Positions 10,205-20,233 of a stretch of 64,000 bases of DNA are shown here, in pieces. The stretch lies in contig JAGVSM010002861.1 of NCBI GenBank assembly GCA_022494885.1, forward strand, positions 62,001-126,000. Direction: 5' to 3'. The notes beneath the pieces were generated by a model. The model ran no database searches. It worked only from the letters and a program-made list of their open reading frames with translations, and had not been told where the DNA came from. The stretch is from Micrasema longulum (taxonomy: Eukaryota > Arthropoda > Insecta > Trichoptera > Brachycentridae). A program made the position numbers and the translations under genes. Position 1 is the stretch's first letter. Each line of letters begins with the position of its first letter.

Positions 10205-10690
10205 GTGGCTTTATTTACTGATCTTATTTACCAAATGATAATACAAAGCATTGTTCTCGAGGATAAGAATGTGAAGAAAACACCTTACGCTTCGTTAAAC
10301 TTGCGTTTTCGCCCCCTCGAGATTTCATTATCGTTAACAGTACAAATTCACCGAACCCCCTTAGAAAGAAAAGTGAAAACAAAGAAAACAAAAGCTTTAG
10401 AACCCGGGGCATTCATTCCATTATTCTTAGTCGGTCTTTTTCTTCTGTTTGTTCGGATTCCCATTTACCGTGTCTACGCACGACTCTACGTAGAACCGGA
10501 AATAAAATGTGTAATTCCCATTTCTAGAGCAGCGCAATCCTCTTCTTTCTCGTCTTCTCTGTTTTCTCCCCCTCTCGCTAGGGGCGCGCCGATGTTCCGG
10601 AATAGATCAAACAATCGGAATTCTCCAAACCAAAATAAAAACTGGCATTTATTTGTTTTGTGCAAATGTTTTTTAACGCTTAAATCATAA
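10205..10690 (+). other. Unrecognised 161-codon open frame in a GC-richer patch
   Basis: This plus-strand frame runs from ATG at 10205 to a stop at 10690. The translation has a basic stretch and a short hydrophobic run (IPLFLVGLFLLFVRIPIY) but no motif I know. The patch has more G+C than its surroundings and includes CCCCCTCTCGCTAGGGGCGC at about 10567-10590. It could be a chance frame in a regulatory or repeat-derived segment, or an exon of an unknown gene. There is no splice or homology evidence, so no function is given. Confidence 0.2.
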
Positions 10691-10784
10691 ACATGAATAA
10701 TGAAGAAGTTCAGTGGTTTTTATTGATTTTTTATTTGTTAATGAATTATTAATATTAAACTAAGCCAAAATTAAAAAAAAATAA

Positions 10785-11100
10785 AATATCTGTTGTATTA
10801 TCAGCGATATGATTTTTTAAAATTTTGTATCTTTGGAATTGCTCCGCATGTAACGTCAAAGGTTCCCTCCCGCTTATTTCCGGTCAGTTTTGGCGATTGT
10901 TATTTAAATCGGATATCTTTCCCAGCTCGCTTATCGTTCGTTGATTCATATGAACTAGTGACCTCGTTCAAAGTAGTTCGTTTTTATAAAATATTTTTAT
11001 CGTACATTTCCAAGATACTTTGCCGCACAATTTAATGCTCTAATTTTTACAGCGCGAGAGAAGACATTTTTTGTATCCAATTTCCCGTATGGCTGAAGTT
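10785..11100 (+). repeat. R4 interspersed repeat, copy 2
   Basis: Diverged partner of 825-1145, with the same block order: ATCAGCGATATGATTTTTTA, GCATGTAACGTCAAAGGTTC, TTCAAAGTAGTTC, GATACTTTGCCGCACAATTT, GCGAGAGAAG and CAATTTCCCGTATGG. A 243-nt plus frame inside is not thought to be a gene. Confidence 0.6.
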
Positions 11101-11448
11101 CCTTTTTAAGTATATTTTAACAAACACAAAAATTACTGCTAGACAATATAATTGAGGTAAGTAAAATATCTATTTATTTTTTAAACAAAATCGAAATAAC
11201 GTAACTATTATTATATTTCCGTATATTTCAACGTATCATACACACGATTATTTATTAATTATTTATAAATATATAAATATATATGTATGTATATATAGTA
11301 TATATACGGCCGAAGCCTATGACAACGGTAATATGAAGAAACATTATAAGTATTATGTAAACTCCTTTCTATGTTACATAAATATCAAATTAAGGAGGAT
11401 TTTTTGATGTTCGTAGGTTTTCACGGCTTTTCGGGTACTTGTGATGTT
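11101..11448. other. AT-rich sequence, nothing recognised
   Basis: It includes a TATATA-type run at about 11265-11310. No gene is supported. Confidence 0.5.
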
Positions 11449-11580
11449 TTTCTGGGTTATTGTGCCGTGTATTAAAACTCCTTGTCGACGTTTCGGACAA
11501 CCCAAATGATAAACGCTGTAACGCTGTCCCAAACGTCGACAAGATGGAGTTATAATACACGGCACAATAACCCAGAAACA
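11449..11580. repeat. Short foldback repeat
   Basis: Left arm TTTCTGGGTTATTGTGCCGT at about 11449 pairs with ACGGCACAATAACCCAGAAA ending near 11579. Pairing continues through CTTGTCGACGTTT. Arms are about 55 bp and the loop about 30 bp. Open frames across it are shadows of the palindrome. The CGACGTTTCGG block is also in the foldback at 2655-2990. Confidence 0.85.
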
Positions 11581-11784
11581 TATCATAAGAATAGATTTTT
11601 TAAATAGTCCTTTATGTTGATAACATATTTCTACTTGTATAATAGCTGTAACAATCATAAATAAAATTTTAAAAAAATTTTGTTTGTAAATTGATGAGCG
11701 TACACTGCTTAAAATGGTGTTCAATAAATATGTGGTATGAAAAAGGCCGGTTGTGTTAATTCGCTTTTTTATTTGGCAAAGTGA

Positions 11785-11990
11785 GAATCATCACCATTGT
11801 TCCTTTCCACACGTAAGGGTGCATAGGGCACTGCATTGGTACACCAATCGCAGCGTATCTTGATCAATTTTAAAACATGAAAGTAAGATAATTTTAAAAA
11901 TAAATATTTACTGTCAACCATGCTAGGAATAAAACCCAAGACAACTTGCATTGTAAAAAAACGAGCTGACCAAGGCAGGAAAAATAGAAC
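11785..11990 (-). mobile_element. S3 SINE
   Basis: In reverse, the tail ATCATCACCATTGTTCC comes first. Then follow AAGGGTGCATAGGGCACTGC, CACCAATCGCAGCGTATCTT and the head junction GTCAACCATGCTAGGAAT with a remnant of box B. Box A is degenerate. Confidence 0.75.
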
Positions 11991-12139
11991 CTATAAATTT
12001 TTTTTTTATTGAAGTTTTAAAGATCCTCACTACTTTTTACTGTGTTTTGACTGTTTTTTTTTTAAATATGTTTTTTTACTACAAAAATACTTTTTTTATA
12101 ATATCTTTTACTATGTTTAATTTTTTTTTCTAATATCTA

Positions 12140-12810
12140 TCTTTCTTCATGGATAAGGTGGATTTATTAACTCATGTAGACGCCTAGACTTCTATATTAC
12201 CTTCTCTAAAATGTTCTTCATCTCTGGTGTAATATGATGATATAAATAGCTTCCTAGTGAGTTGAATCCAGCCCTTGTCTACAAAAAAATTAACAAACTC
12301 AAAATATTGTTCAATGATAATTTGTTAGAGCCTGACGGTGAACAAGGTAAACATGCTATTTTTAGCTTGTGCAAGCACGCACGTTTAAATGATTTACATG
12401 AAAACTTACACACAAAGTTTATAAAATATTTGTAAGGATTGTAGTTTCTTATAGCTTTTCGAATATTTTGAGTTTGTCCAAATGTTTGTAGACAAAAGAC
12501 TGGATTTAACTCATTAAGATTAACAAATTACAACAGAGATGAAGAACATTTTAGAGAATGGAATATGGAATGACGACAAATAAATCACTTTACAACAATA
12601 AAGGTTTCAGCTCTTTCACTGCACTTAAATCAACAACTGGAAGAATTGAAGAAATACGGATGTTTAAACATAGGCAAAATGGTGAATGTTACGCAATGTG
12701 TAAAGTGGCCACTTAAACCAGCCAAAGACAGGTCATAAGCCCTGTAAATGCCTAGACTTCCATATTTCCGTCTCAAAAATGTTCTATATCTCTGTTGTAC
12801 TTTGTTAAGC
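12140..12810 (+). mobile_element. Family A foldback repeat, composite copy
   Basis: A first piece (12140-12320) runs CTAGACTTCTATATTACCTT, GAGTTGAATCCAGCCCTTGT and CAAACTCAAAATATTGTT. After about 140 bp the same arm returns inverted (AATATTTTGAGTTTGTCCAA) at about 12462. The rest of family A follows (AGGTTTCAGCTCTTTCACTG, GGTGAATGTTACGCAATGTG, GGTCATAAGCCCTGTAAATG). Either two copies abut or one copy is internally rearranged. Confidence 0.7.
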
Positions 12811-13004
12811 TTTAGAAATGATAAAAACCCGTAAAAACTGTGATAAAAGAAATCGATCAAAGACAAGTTTGCCTCGCGGTTTACTGTACAGCTTACATTA
12901 TATTAATAAGCTTTATAGAACGCTGACTGCGACACGGTACAAATCTCAAGTAATTATATACGGTAACTCAAATACAAACTCCGACTCTGATGCCGGAAGA
13001 AGCA

Positions 13005-13215
13005 ATGCTATCTGCGGATGTCGCGTGGCTAGTGTCGCAGACTCACGGATCAGAGGTCCTTGGTTCGAACACCATTCTACCCCAACCTAGAGTGGGCATT
13101 TTCAGCGGGTTATAAGTAACGTAATAATGAGTTATTTAAAAGCCGTTAGAATTGCTCCCAAAGTTGTAATATATGTGTAAATTACAAGAACGCAAATATT
13201 ATTTTTTAATTATAT
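13005..13215 (+). mobile_element. S2 SINE
   Basis: The head has GTGGCTAGTGTCGCAGACTC and box B GGTTCGAACACC. Next come CATTCTACCCCAACC, AATAATGAGTTATTTAAAA, and the AAGAACGCAAATATT end before an A-rich tail. An open frame at 12818-13090 runs into this SINE and is not a gene. Confidence 0.75.
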
Positions 13216-13324
13216 GAAAAAAAAAGTTGTCCAGCTAAAATCCCTCGGACGGGCTCTACCAACCATTTCAGGTCTACTGGTGAGTTTAGTGAGAAAGTTC
13301 GTACTTAAAACCGTTTTCTAACAA

Positions 13325-13622
13325 CTTATTTTACACCCAGTGTAACATCCACTATTCTGCCCATGTTTAACATCCACATTTCCTCAACTCGTCCATTTGT
13401 TGACTATTGTGAAGTAAAAGAGCTGAAACTTTTTTCTTGTGGTAATGTGGCCACTTAAACCAGCCATGACAGGTCATAAGCCCTGTAAATGCCTAGACTT
13501 CCATATTTCCTTCTTAAAAATGTTTTCTCTCTCTGTTGCAACAAATTTAAATATGAACAACCTCAAGGGAGGAAGTCCAGCCAGTCTGCAAGCATTTGCA
13601 CATATTCAAAACATTGTTGGGC
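13325..13622 (+). mobile_element. Family A, right half of the long TIR form
   Basis: The central block (CATTCTGCCCATGTTTAACA, GTGAAGTAAAAGAGCTGAAA, TTCTTGTGG) is followed by the plus-strand arm (GGTCATAAGCCCTGTAAATG, CCAGCCAGTCTGCAAGCATT) ending TCAAAACATTGTTG. The left arm is missing. An overlapping 113-codon frame is a by-product of the repeat. Confidence 0.75.
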
Positions 13623-14519
13623 TTAATTATATGTTATGTTACTTTAAAATAAAGCACGTGATTATAATTCGTACAACTTTAAAACGTAAACAATACATTG
13701 ATGTTTGTATTATGATGGAAACGGAATTTATTCCAGGTGGAGTTAAGGTAGCCATGAATGAATTTGAGTTAAAACGATAACATTAACAAATAGGTGTGCC
13801 TAGGATCAATACATTAAATCGTTTAGTTTTACGTTCGATTCAGCAAATAAATATTTATGGAAACGTTACTAAAATAGAATTATTGTTTGCGCGTTGGCGT
13901 TAACGCTTAACTTAAAAATAATTTACTAGTAATAAACCCCTTTTCACGTTATTTGTTTTTATTTCTCATTGTTTATTTTTAAAATAAAAAAAGTACATTC
14001 TATTGAAATCTTTGATAAACTCTGCGTCAGATGTGCGTAGTAATAAGTTTTTACATAAATAATTTTAGTGTGCCTACTAACACAAACGAAATTCGTGTGT
14101 TGATTTGATTCTCCGACAGCCGCTAACACATTCAAAAAGGATTATTAAACATTCAAACTCACTTTGGATAGTCGGAAAATAATTACAGCTAGAAAATTAA
14201 ATTTTTAAACTTTCTTTCATATGTTTGTATCATATTTGCTAATCTAATTATTTTTTTTTATATATCTCACACAAAATTTTGTCTCTTTTACAGCTTTTTT
14301 TTTATTCCAACCATAATTCTAAACACTGTTCTACCTTTTATTTCTTTCTATAGTATTTTTTTTATTTTTTGTTGTTCATACACTCATATTTGATAGAACT
14401 TCTAGGTATGTAAAAGTCTTCTGGGCGTGAAAAATTGATAAAATAAAAAATATATATATTATTTAAACTTAAATATACGTCTGAATTTGTTGCAACCGAG
14501 CGATAAAACTTTTTTAAAG
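13623..14519. other. AT-rich sequence, nothing recognised
   Basis: No supported gene, TIR or SINE box. T-rich runs occur at 14280-14370. Confidence 0.4.
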
Positions 14520-14872
14520 TGGAAATATGCTTACGTTTAAACATCTATACTTCCTCAACTCTTCTATCTGCTGACTTTTAAAATATGTTTTGTTCGTTGT
14601 AATATGTTAATATTAACAGCTTTCTAGGAAATTGAATCCAGTCCTTGTTTACAATAATGTGGAAAAATGAAAATAAATGTTGATACCACCATAAATAATA
14701 GTTCAGCGCTTTAACTTCAAAAACATTAACAGATGAAATAATTGAAGGAATATAAATGTTAAAATATGGGCAGAATGGTGAATGTTACACAGTGTGTAAA
14801 GTGGCCACTGAAACTAGCCAATGACAGGTCATAAGCCCTGTGGATGACTAGACTTCTATATTACCTTCTCTT
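14520..14872 (+). mobile_element. Family A repeat, rearranged copy
   Basis: A small reversed piece (TCCTCAACTCTTCTATCTGC) and the arm end (GTAATATGTTAATATTAACA, TGAATCCAGTCCTTGTTTAC) come first. The standard plus-strand block from about 14705 follows (GGTGAATGTTACACAGTGTG, GGTCATAAGCCCTGTGGATG). Confidence 0.7.
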
Positions 14873-15065
14873 GATTCCGGTACCTCGAGCATGGTAAGCG
14901 AACGCGCCAACCACTACATGAAAAAGTAGGCATGTCTCCCTTCTATTTCCTTTTTCAGGATTTTCACCAGAGAGTAACTTCGGAGTCGAAAACACGTGTT
15001 CAGTGATCTGGTTCTACTTTACAGAACTGCGATCCTTATCCACAAGAACACACACATATAAATTC
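14873..15065 (-). mobile_element. S3 SINE, long form, 5' part
   Basis: The reversed tRNA-like head (CATGGTAAGCGAACGCGCCA) is followed by reversed leader blocks: TTTTTCAGGATTTTCACC, GGAGTCGAAAACACGTGTTC and ATCTGGTTCTAC. The tail is missing. Confidence 0.6.
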
Positions 15066-15880
15066 AACATTATTTATTTGTTACATAATTAAATAATAAA
15101 AAAAAAAAAAAAGATACATATTTTTTTTGTTTTACTAACTGAGATAGATATGTTCAGTTCTATTCATCAGGAATTGCCACTACCACTATGGCTGTACCAT
15201 CTGCGTAGCATGTGATGTTAACGACCTTATCTCCCTTAGTTCTAGATTTACTACTTCTTTCCTTCTCGAAAGTTTTTTTAATATGTTTAATAATAATAAT
15301 AATAATAATGTTTTAGCCTTAGATATTGTTGAGTTATTTTTAATTATAAAGATGCTAAACTTGCTTGATTTTTTTCTTGTTCTTTATATGTGTTTTTTTA
15401 ATGTTTATATTAGTTAAGTCCTGAATTGAGTTGTAGTACCTTCTAGGAATGTAATCCATATGTAGTATACATTGTATTATATGATTTTAAAATAAATAAA
15501 ACAAAATAAATTACTAAAAACGTTAGGTAAATTGATCTTCAGAAATACAAACACTACGCAAATAATTTTGGGGAGGAAAAGACAGAGGCCAACACGTCTT
15601 CCACGCCCCTCGGATCCCCTCAATGTCTGTTAAAAAATACAGTATCTAAATATTCAATATTTTGTAAATACTAATAATTAAAAAATATTGAAGTTTGAAA
15701 AATGTTGATCTTGCTAGGAATCTAATTCAACCCAGGGCTGCTATTCCAAACGCTCTCGCGAGAAACGAAGTATGCGAGATAAAATGTGTGTACCGTTTAT
15801 AAAATTTGGTCAATTGGTCCAAATAAATTGGTTATGTTTTTTATGATTATTTTTGTTTTTTATTGTTTTTTTTTTTTTTA
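15066..15880. other. Unassigned AT-rich sequence
   Basis: It contains an AAT run at about 15292-15309 and a G/C-richer line at about 15570-15625. No gene or mobile element is supported. Confidence 0.4.
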
Positions 15881-16056
15881 CTTTTTTTTTTGCACCACAA
15901 CAGGCCAGGAGGCCTTATTACAGTGGTGAATTACATTACAGAGCACCCAGGCTTGAGAAAAATCACATTTTAATTTTTGTGTTCTCACCGGGAATCGAAC
16001 CCAGAACCTTACGTGCGTGAGTCAAGCGTCTTGACCACTACACCACGGAGGCCGCC
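15881..16056 (-). mobile_element. S1 SINE, complete
   Basis: The minus-strand head reads GGCGGCCTCCGTGGTGTAGT, then GGTCAAGACGCTTGACTCAC, then box B GGTTCGATTCCCGGTGAG. The body is AATGTGATTTTTCTCAAGCC, and the 3' end is CCTGGCCTGTTGTGGTGCAA with poly(A). A nearly identical copy is at 60734-60906. Confidence 0.9.
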
Positions 16057-16254
16057 GTTAATTATGTTAATGATAACTAGGTTAGTTGGATTAATTAGGT
16101 TTTTTTTAAATTCTTATTATTATGTTAACTTTGTTTAATAGCTTATCTTAGGCATGTTTCACATTTTGTAAAATGTTTTTCTCGGCGCGGGAACATTATT
16201 CTGTATAAAAAAAGAAATCAAACAATGTAAAAGTATAAATAAATAATGTTCGGA

Positions 16255-16400
16255 ATAGCAACGCAGGTAAGCAAACGCGCCAAACACTACACGACTAGGC
16301 GGACTAATCTCTACTAACTACTCAATTTCTTTTTAAAAGATTTTTACCTGAGAGCAGCCATTGAGTTTCAAAACATTTGTTTTTCAAGTTACATTTTTGG
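16255..16400 (-). mobile_element. S3 SINE, long form, 5' fragment
   Basis: Reversed head (GGTAAGCAAACGCGCCAAAC, CTACACGACTAGGCGGACTA) and reversed leader (AGATTTTTACCTGAGAGCAG, CATTGAGTTTCAAAACA). No tail. A separate short piece with GGGAATTGAACCCAGGACTT at about 16790-16835 may be another remnant. Confidence 0.6.
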
Positions 16401-17040
16401 TTTTTTATCTACTTTATTGAAACAAGTAATTAAATAACAGAAGTTATTTATATTTTTCATAAACGTATATTTTATTCAGTGGTTGAATTTGTTAAGACCA
16501 TTTTGAAGGATTTCTATTGCACACCACTTTAATAAAAAGGAAAATTTTAGTTTTAAAAAATATATGAAAAAGCATTGTATTGCGCTCACCAATTATTGCT
16601 CTGTGGAATTTATTGTTTTTTTTTATTTTTGCTTCCTTGGAATTGCATTTAATATACTACCTATTTTAGGGTTAAAATGATCATTTTGCCTTCATGCAAA
16701 TAAGGGTAAGAATAATAAAGGTTTATCAGCATCCCTTAGCCTGAATTCACTTGTAAATATAACTTTTACTACTCTTTTTAAATAAATATTTTATTTCCAC
16801 CTCATCGGGAATTGAACCCAGGACTTTTTATGTAGTATAGTAATGAATAAAAGTATTAATAATATCATTTTTGTTATTGAACTAAATTATTTGTTGTGTC
16901 AACGCGTAAACAATCAATTTCAGTAATGTTTCCATAAATATTTATTTGCGTCCTTAACAATGATTAATTATGTAAACAACTGTTAATAGCCGCTATTGAA
17001 TGATTTTGTGTCAAATGAAGTAATATTGTTTTAATGTATT
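16401..17040. other. Unassigned AT-rich sequence
   Basis: Apart from the possible S3 remnant near 16790-16835, nothing is recognised. Confidence 0.4.
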
Positions 17041-17705
17041 TTCCGGATATTTTTTATGTCCAAGCGGTTGAAGAATACAGTTCTGTATGAGAAATAGAAC
17101 CAGATCTCTGAACGGGTGTTTTCGACTCGTTGGGTGCACTCAGATAAAAGTCCTGGATAAAAAAATCTAGCAAGATAAGTCGATTTCGTTGTGATTGGCA
17201 CGTTCGTCTTCTATTTTTGAGGTCATGGGTTCGATTCCTAACAGGGTTCACGTGAAATAATCATTTTAATTATTGTTCAAACATTAGTATTTTAGGTTAA
17301 ACTGCATACAAATGTGCGCACAATACAGCCAAATTTTTGAAAACCGAGAGGAAGTTATAAAAAATGAAGCTACTGCCGAAAAATACATTGACTTTCTAAA
17401 GACCATAGTTACAAAAATGAAAAAAAATAATGAAGGAATTGACTCAGACTCGTGAAAAATAACTATTGTGCAAAATATATATACCAGGAAAAAAAGCTTT
17501 GTATGCATAAGCAAAGCAATGAATAACGGGAACAAGAGGGAGAAAAAAAAAAACATTAGTATTTCACTGTTCATAGATTGGCACTCGAAGCGTAAGACAC
17601 CTTCCCTTCTTGTAACAGAAGATAAAAATACGATCCATTTGTCATAAAAATACCGTGCCCTGTGCACCACTAGGTGATGAAAGGGGAATGATGATGATAA
17701 TAATA
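17041..17705 (+). mobile_element. S3 SINE, long form, interrupted by a retrocopy
   Basis: The leader (GAGAAATAGAACCAGATCTC, GTGTTTTCGACTCGTTGGGT, AGATAAAAGTCCTGGATAAA) is followed by a tRNA-like head with box B GGTTCGATTCC at about 17228-17240. The body breaks at 17292 and resumes at 17565. It ends CACTAGGTGATGAAAGGGG with GATGATGATAATAAT. This copy links the leader and the (GAT)n tail in one element. Confidence 0.75.
17293..17550 (+). pseudogene. Processed retrocopy of an unidentified mRNA 3' end
   Basis: This 258-bp insert sits in the S3 SINE between direct repeats AAACATTAGTATTT at 17279-17292 and 17551-17564, and it ends in a run of A. An open frame runs from the insert edge (17294) to TGA at 17453-17455. 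It gives about 53 residues with no stop: a Cys/Gln segment (CIQMCAQYSQIFENREEV), an acidic/basic helix (KYIDFLKTIVTKMKKNNEG) and an acidic end IDSDS. A tail of about 85 nt follows, with AATAAC at 17522. Target duplication, poly(A), 5' truncation and an open C-terminus make a LINE-mobilised cellular mRNA the simplest reading. I do not recognise the parent gene. A small unknown retroposon is the alternative. Confidence 0.65.
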
Positions 17706-17986
17706 TTTAGCGGGTCGTTCAGAAAACTCGATAAATTGAACATAAAACTGAGTGCGTATGTCATTATGTCATGTGTTCATATATATCATATATGATTGCT
17801 ATAAATATAGGTGATATGTAACACGTTTCTTCTGTAAATAGTAAACTTTTCTGAACGCAATTAGAATCCTACTTTACCGACGCTTTTCCGTCCAACAGAC
17901 GCCATAGTAGAGAATCGATAAGGCTGCCTTCCCGTGACGTCGACCACACGCGGACGGAGCCGGAAGAAACCGAACAGGGCCGAACC

Positions 17987-18007
17987 TGTCAGATGTCAAA
18001 TCTGACA
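17987..18007. repeat. Perfect 8-bp hairpin / inverted site
   Basis: TGTCAGAT, a 5-nt spacer GTCAA, then ATCTGACA. The arms are perfect. It lies in the GC-richer part of the candidate promoter. It could be a paired transcription-factor site or chance. Confidence 0.6.
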
Positions 18008-19754
18008 TTCGTGAAAAAGCGGTGAAAACTCAAGTTTTAACGGATAATTACTTATCTATCACTTTTCAAAACTTAAAAACATTACTAAATAAGTTATGGC
18101 GATGTGTTTAATAGTGAAATTATACATATTTACTCGTATTTGATACAGCTTTATTTTTGTGAGGTTAAGACCAAATGTCAAAGTTGCGGGTCGCGTTATA
18201 TGTGGTCATGTACGAAATATCGTAGTTATAATGTTAATGTGTCGGCTCTATCGTTTTTCCCCGTTCATTTAGCAGTGTTTTCTTAAGAATAATTTAGGTT
18301 TTATATAAGTCTATTGCGAAATCAAAAGATTTATTTCGGCGAAAGTGAATGATATTTGATATTGTGTTTGTGATAGTTATTGACGTTGTTTATGTACCTA
18401 TTACCTACCTGTTATCGACAGCGAACGGATGTTGGTTATAAATAATTTTCAAATAGCGGTAATTTTTAATCCACTTATTAATTTTAACGTGAAGCTATGA
18501 AAAGTGTATATTTTTGTTTTGTGCTTAAAAATGCATTAATTTTATTATTTTTTAAACCGATCGTTTAATGCACGCATCTAAATCTTAACGGTTGGCGGTT
18601 GATAATTAGGTTATAAAAACGTCAAAGCAGTTAAAATAAATAAATGTCAATTAAAGTGTAAAGTACGCAATGCGGCCATATTTTATCTGTAAATCTAGGC
18701 CGGGACCTCGAATTTCATAACAATTCGTCCGATTCTGAGAGTAATAAGATCTGTGCATTTAGATCGAGTTGAACGATAATCCTGGAAGGTTGAATATTTT
18801 ATATTTTCCCATCAAATAGTGACTGATATCGCGTCTCCGGTGTGAAGAGAAGGGGGCGGGGAAATGATTATTACTTTATCAGGTTGGGTATCGCATATCG
18901 CCGATTAATGGCGGGAGGAACAGAATACAGCTTTATCAGAGAATCGCTTTCTAAACGGGTTCGATCGAGCCATTTTGCGATGAAGACATTAACGCCTATC
19001 AAGACATAACTTCAATAAACAAGGCGTACTTGCCTACTTCTTATACAATACACATTCTTTTTATACAGCCGCAACTCTATCGTGTACTTATCTTAATTGT
19101 AATATTTGTAACGTTTAAACTTACAGGACGCTTAAAGTGACCCGACAGTTCTTACAAAAAAATAATGTTTTTAAAGCGTTTTATCTAATTATTTCATAGC
19201 GTAATATAATGAAAAAAAATCATTTGAACCGAGTGCATATTTAAGGCTCATTAATAAATTGAATGAAGTCTTTAGTTTTCAGTTTCAAGTGATTCGATCG
19301 TTATCTGTTCGGGACTGTTGTCATTTGTTTTGTAAATAGAGGGGAGTTTCCGAGTTTCACAGAGGGCGTAACTCTATCAAATAATGTGCAGTATACCTTT
19401 TAATAATTTTAAATAACCTTTTATACAACGCAAGTTAGTAAATATTAAATTTACGTGAAACAGAAAAACGGTCAAACAACAACGTCTTCCAACCAGCCTC
19501 CTATAAAAAATTACTCTCATAATGCAGATTTCTCAACTTTAAATAACAAAGCAAGACAATTTTTATAGCAATATCGAATAATACAAATAAACTCTTTAAA
19601 AATATAATAGACCTAAAAACGGCCACCATATACATTAATGAGGCCAAAAAATGCGAAAAATTCTTACGAGGGAGTCATCTAATTGTCCAAAAAAGTCCTA
19701 TAGTCGACTAATTGTCACAAAAAGATCACAAAGTTTGTTAAAATAACTAAATAT

Positions 19755-20085
19755 CTAAGACGCATCCCGTAAAGGTTTATTAAATATTTATAGTTTGTTT
19801 TAGAAGATACGTCGAGCTGGCATTTTTACAAAAATCCAAGAAGCTAAAAGTTCTAAAAAAAGGTCACTAAAAATAGCTAAAGTTACTCAAAAAGAAGACG
19901 AAAATACATTGAAAGGTAGTTTAATACCTAGGAAGCGTCTCGTAAAAGATGACCAAATTATCCTAGAAGATACATAAGTGACCCAAAAGAAAACAGGATC
20001 CCTTAAAAGGGAGTTCAATATCTTAGAAGCATCCAAAAAGGATCTGTAAGTTGTCTTAGAAGACACATCGATCTGACAGTCAGTA
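19755..20085 (+). repeat. Degenerate tandem array upstream of the candidate exon
   Basis: Three paired blocks recur. The first member resembles CTTAGAAGCGTCTCGTAAAA (19755, 19927, 20021). The second resembles CTTAGAAGATACATCGA (19799, 19961, 20055). Spacing within a pair is 34-44 bp. Between pairs it is about 170 and then 95 bp. It ends about 60 bp before the exon at 20147. No protein is encoded. Confidence 0.5.
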
Positions 20086-20146
20086 AAACGACCGATTATG
20101 GATCCAAGGGTTGTGATGGGCGGTTAGCTGGGAAGGGGGGCGGGAG

Positions 20147-20233
20147 ATGAGCGGGGGGCGGCCCCGCGCCCCCGCCGCCCGGCAGGAAGGGCTTCTCCTA
20201 GACCAGCCCATACCGCTTGCTTCAAACACACAG
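20147..20233 (+). CDS. Candidate first coding exon, unidentified gene
   Basis: ATG at 20147 opens a frame of exactly 29 codons that ends in CAG at 20231-20233, followed at once by GTAATT, an acceptable 5' splice site in phase 0. The translation begins MSGGRPRAPAARQ and continues EGLLLDQPIPLASNTQ. The nearest upstream in-frame stop is TGA at 20114-20116, so this ATG is the first in its frame. The exon and the 30 bp before it are far richer in G+C (GGGCGG, CCCCGCCGCC) than anything nearby, and codon positions favour G/C. Read through, the frame ends within a few codons of the splice site. I do not recognise the protein. The rest would lie beyond a long intron. A non-coding GC-rich first exon is the alternative. 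Confidence 0.4.

Larger units (their letters stand above)
17871..20146 (+). promoter_or_regulatory. Candidate promoter and 5' leader of a host gene
   Basis: No recognised repeat occurs across about 2.3 kb, which is unusual in this window. The left end (17890-18010) is GC-richer, with several CpGs and GTGACGTC (CRE-like). A GC-box-like GGGGGCGGGG sits at about 18850-18860, next to two CTTTATCAG (GATA-type) sites. Multiple short upstream frames with stops fit an untranslated leader. Orientation is inferred from the open exon at 20147-20233; a divergent promoter is equally possible. I cannot place the start site or any 5' intron. Confidence 0.35.

Noticed and set aside
11374..11724. 116-codon minus-strand frame
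   Set aside because: It spans the foldback repeat at 11449-11580, so much of it is a palindrome read through.
13439..13780. 113-codon plus-strand frame
   Set aside because: More than half of it is family A repeat, and the residues do not match any known family.
17284..17670. 128-codon minus-strand frame
   Set aside because: It lies across the SINE and the retrocopy in antisense. The plus-strand reading with poly(A) and target duplication explains the sequence better.
18104..18286. Small protein in the candidate promoter interval
   Set aside because: 60 codons without a motif, and several other upstream ATGs exist. It is more likely untranslated leader or chance.
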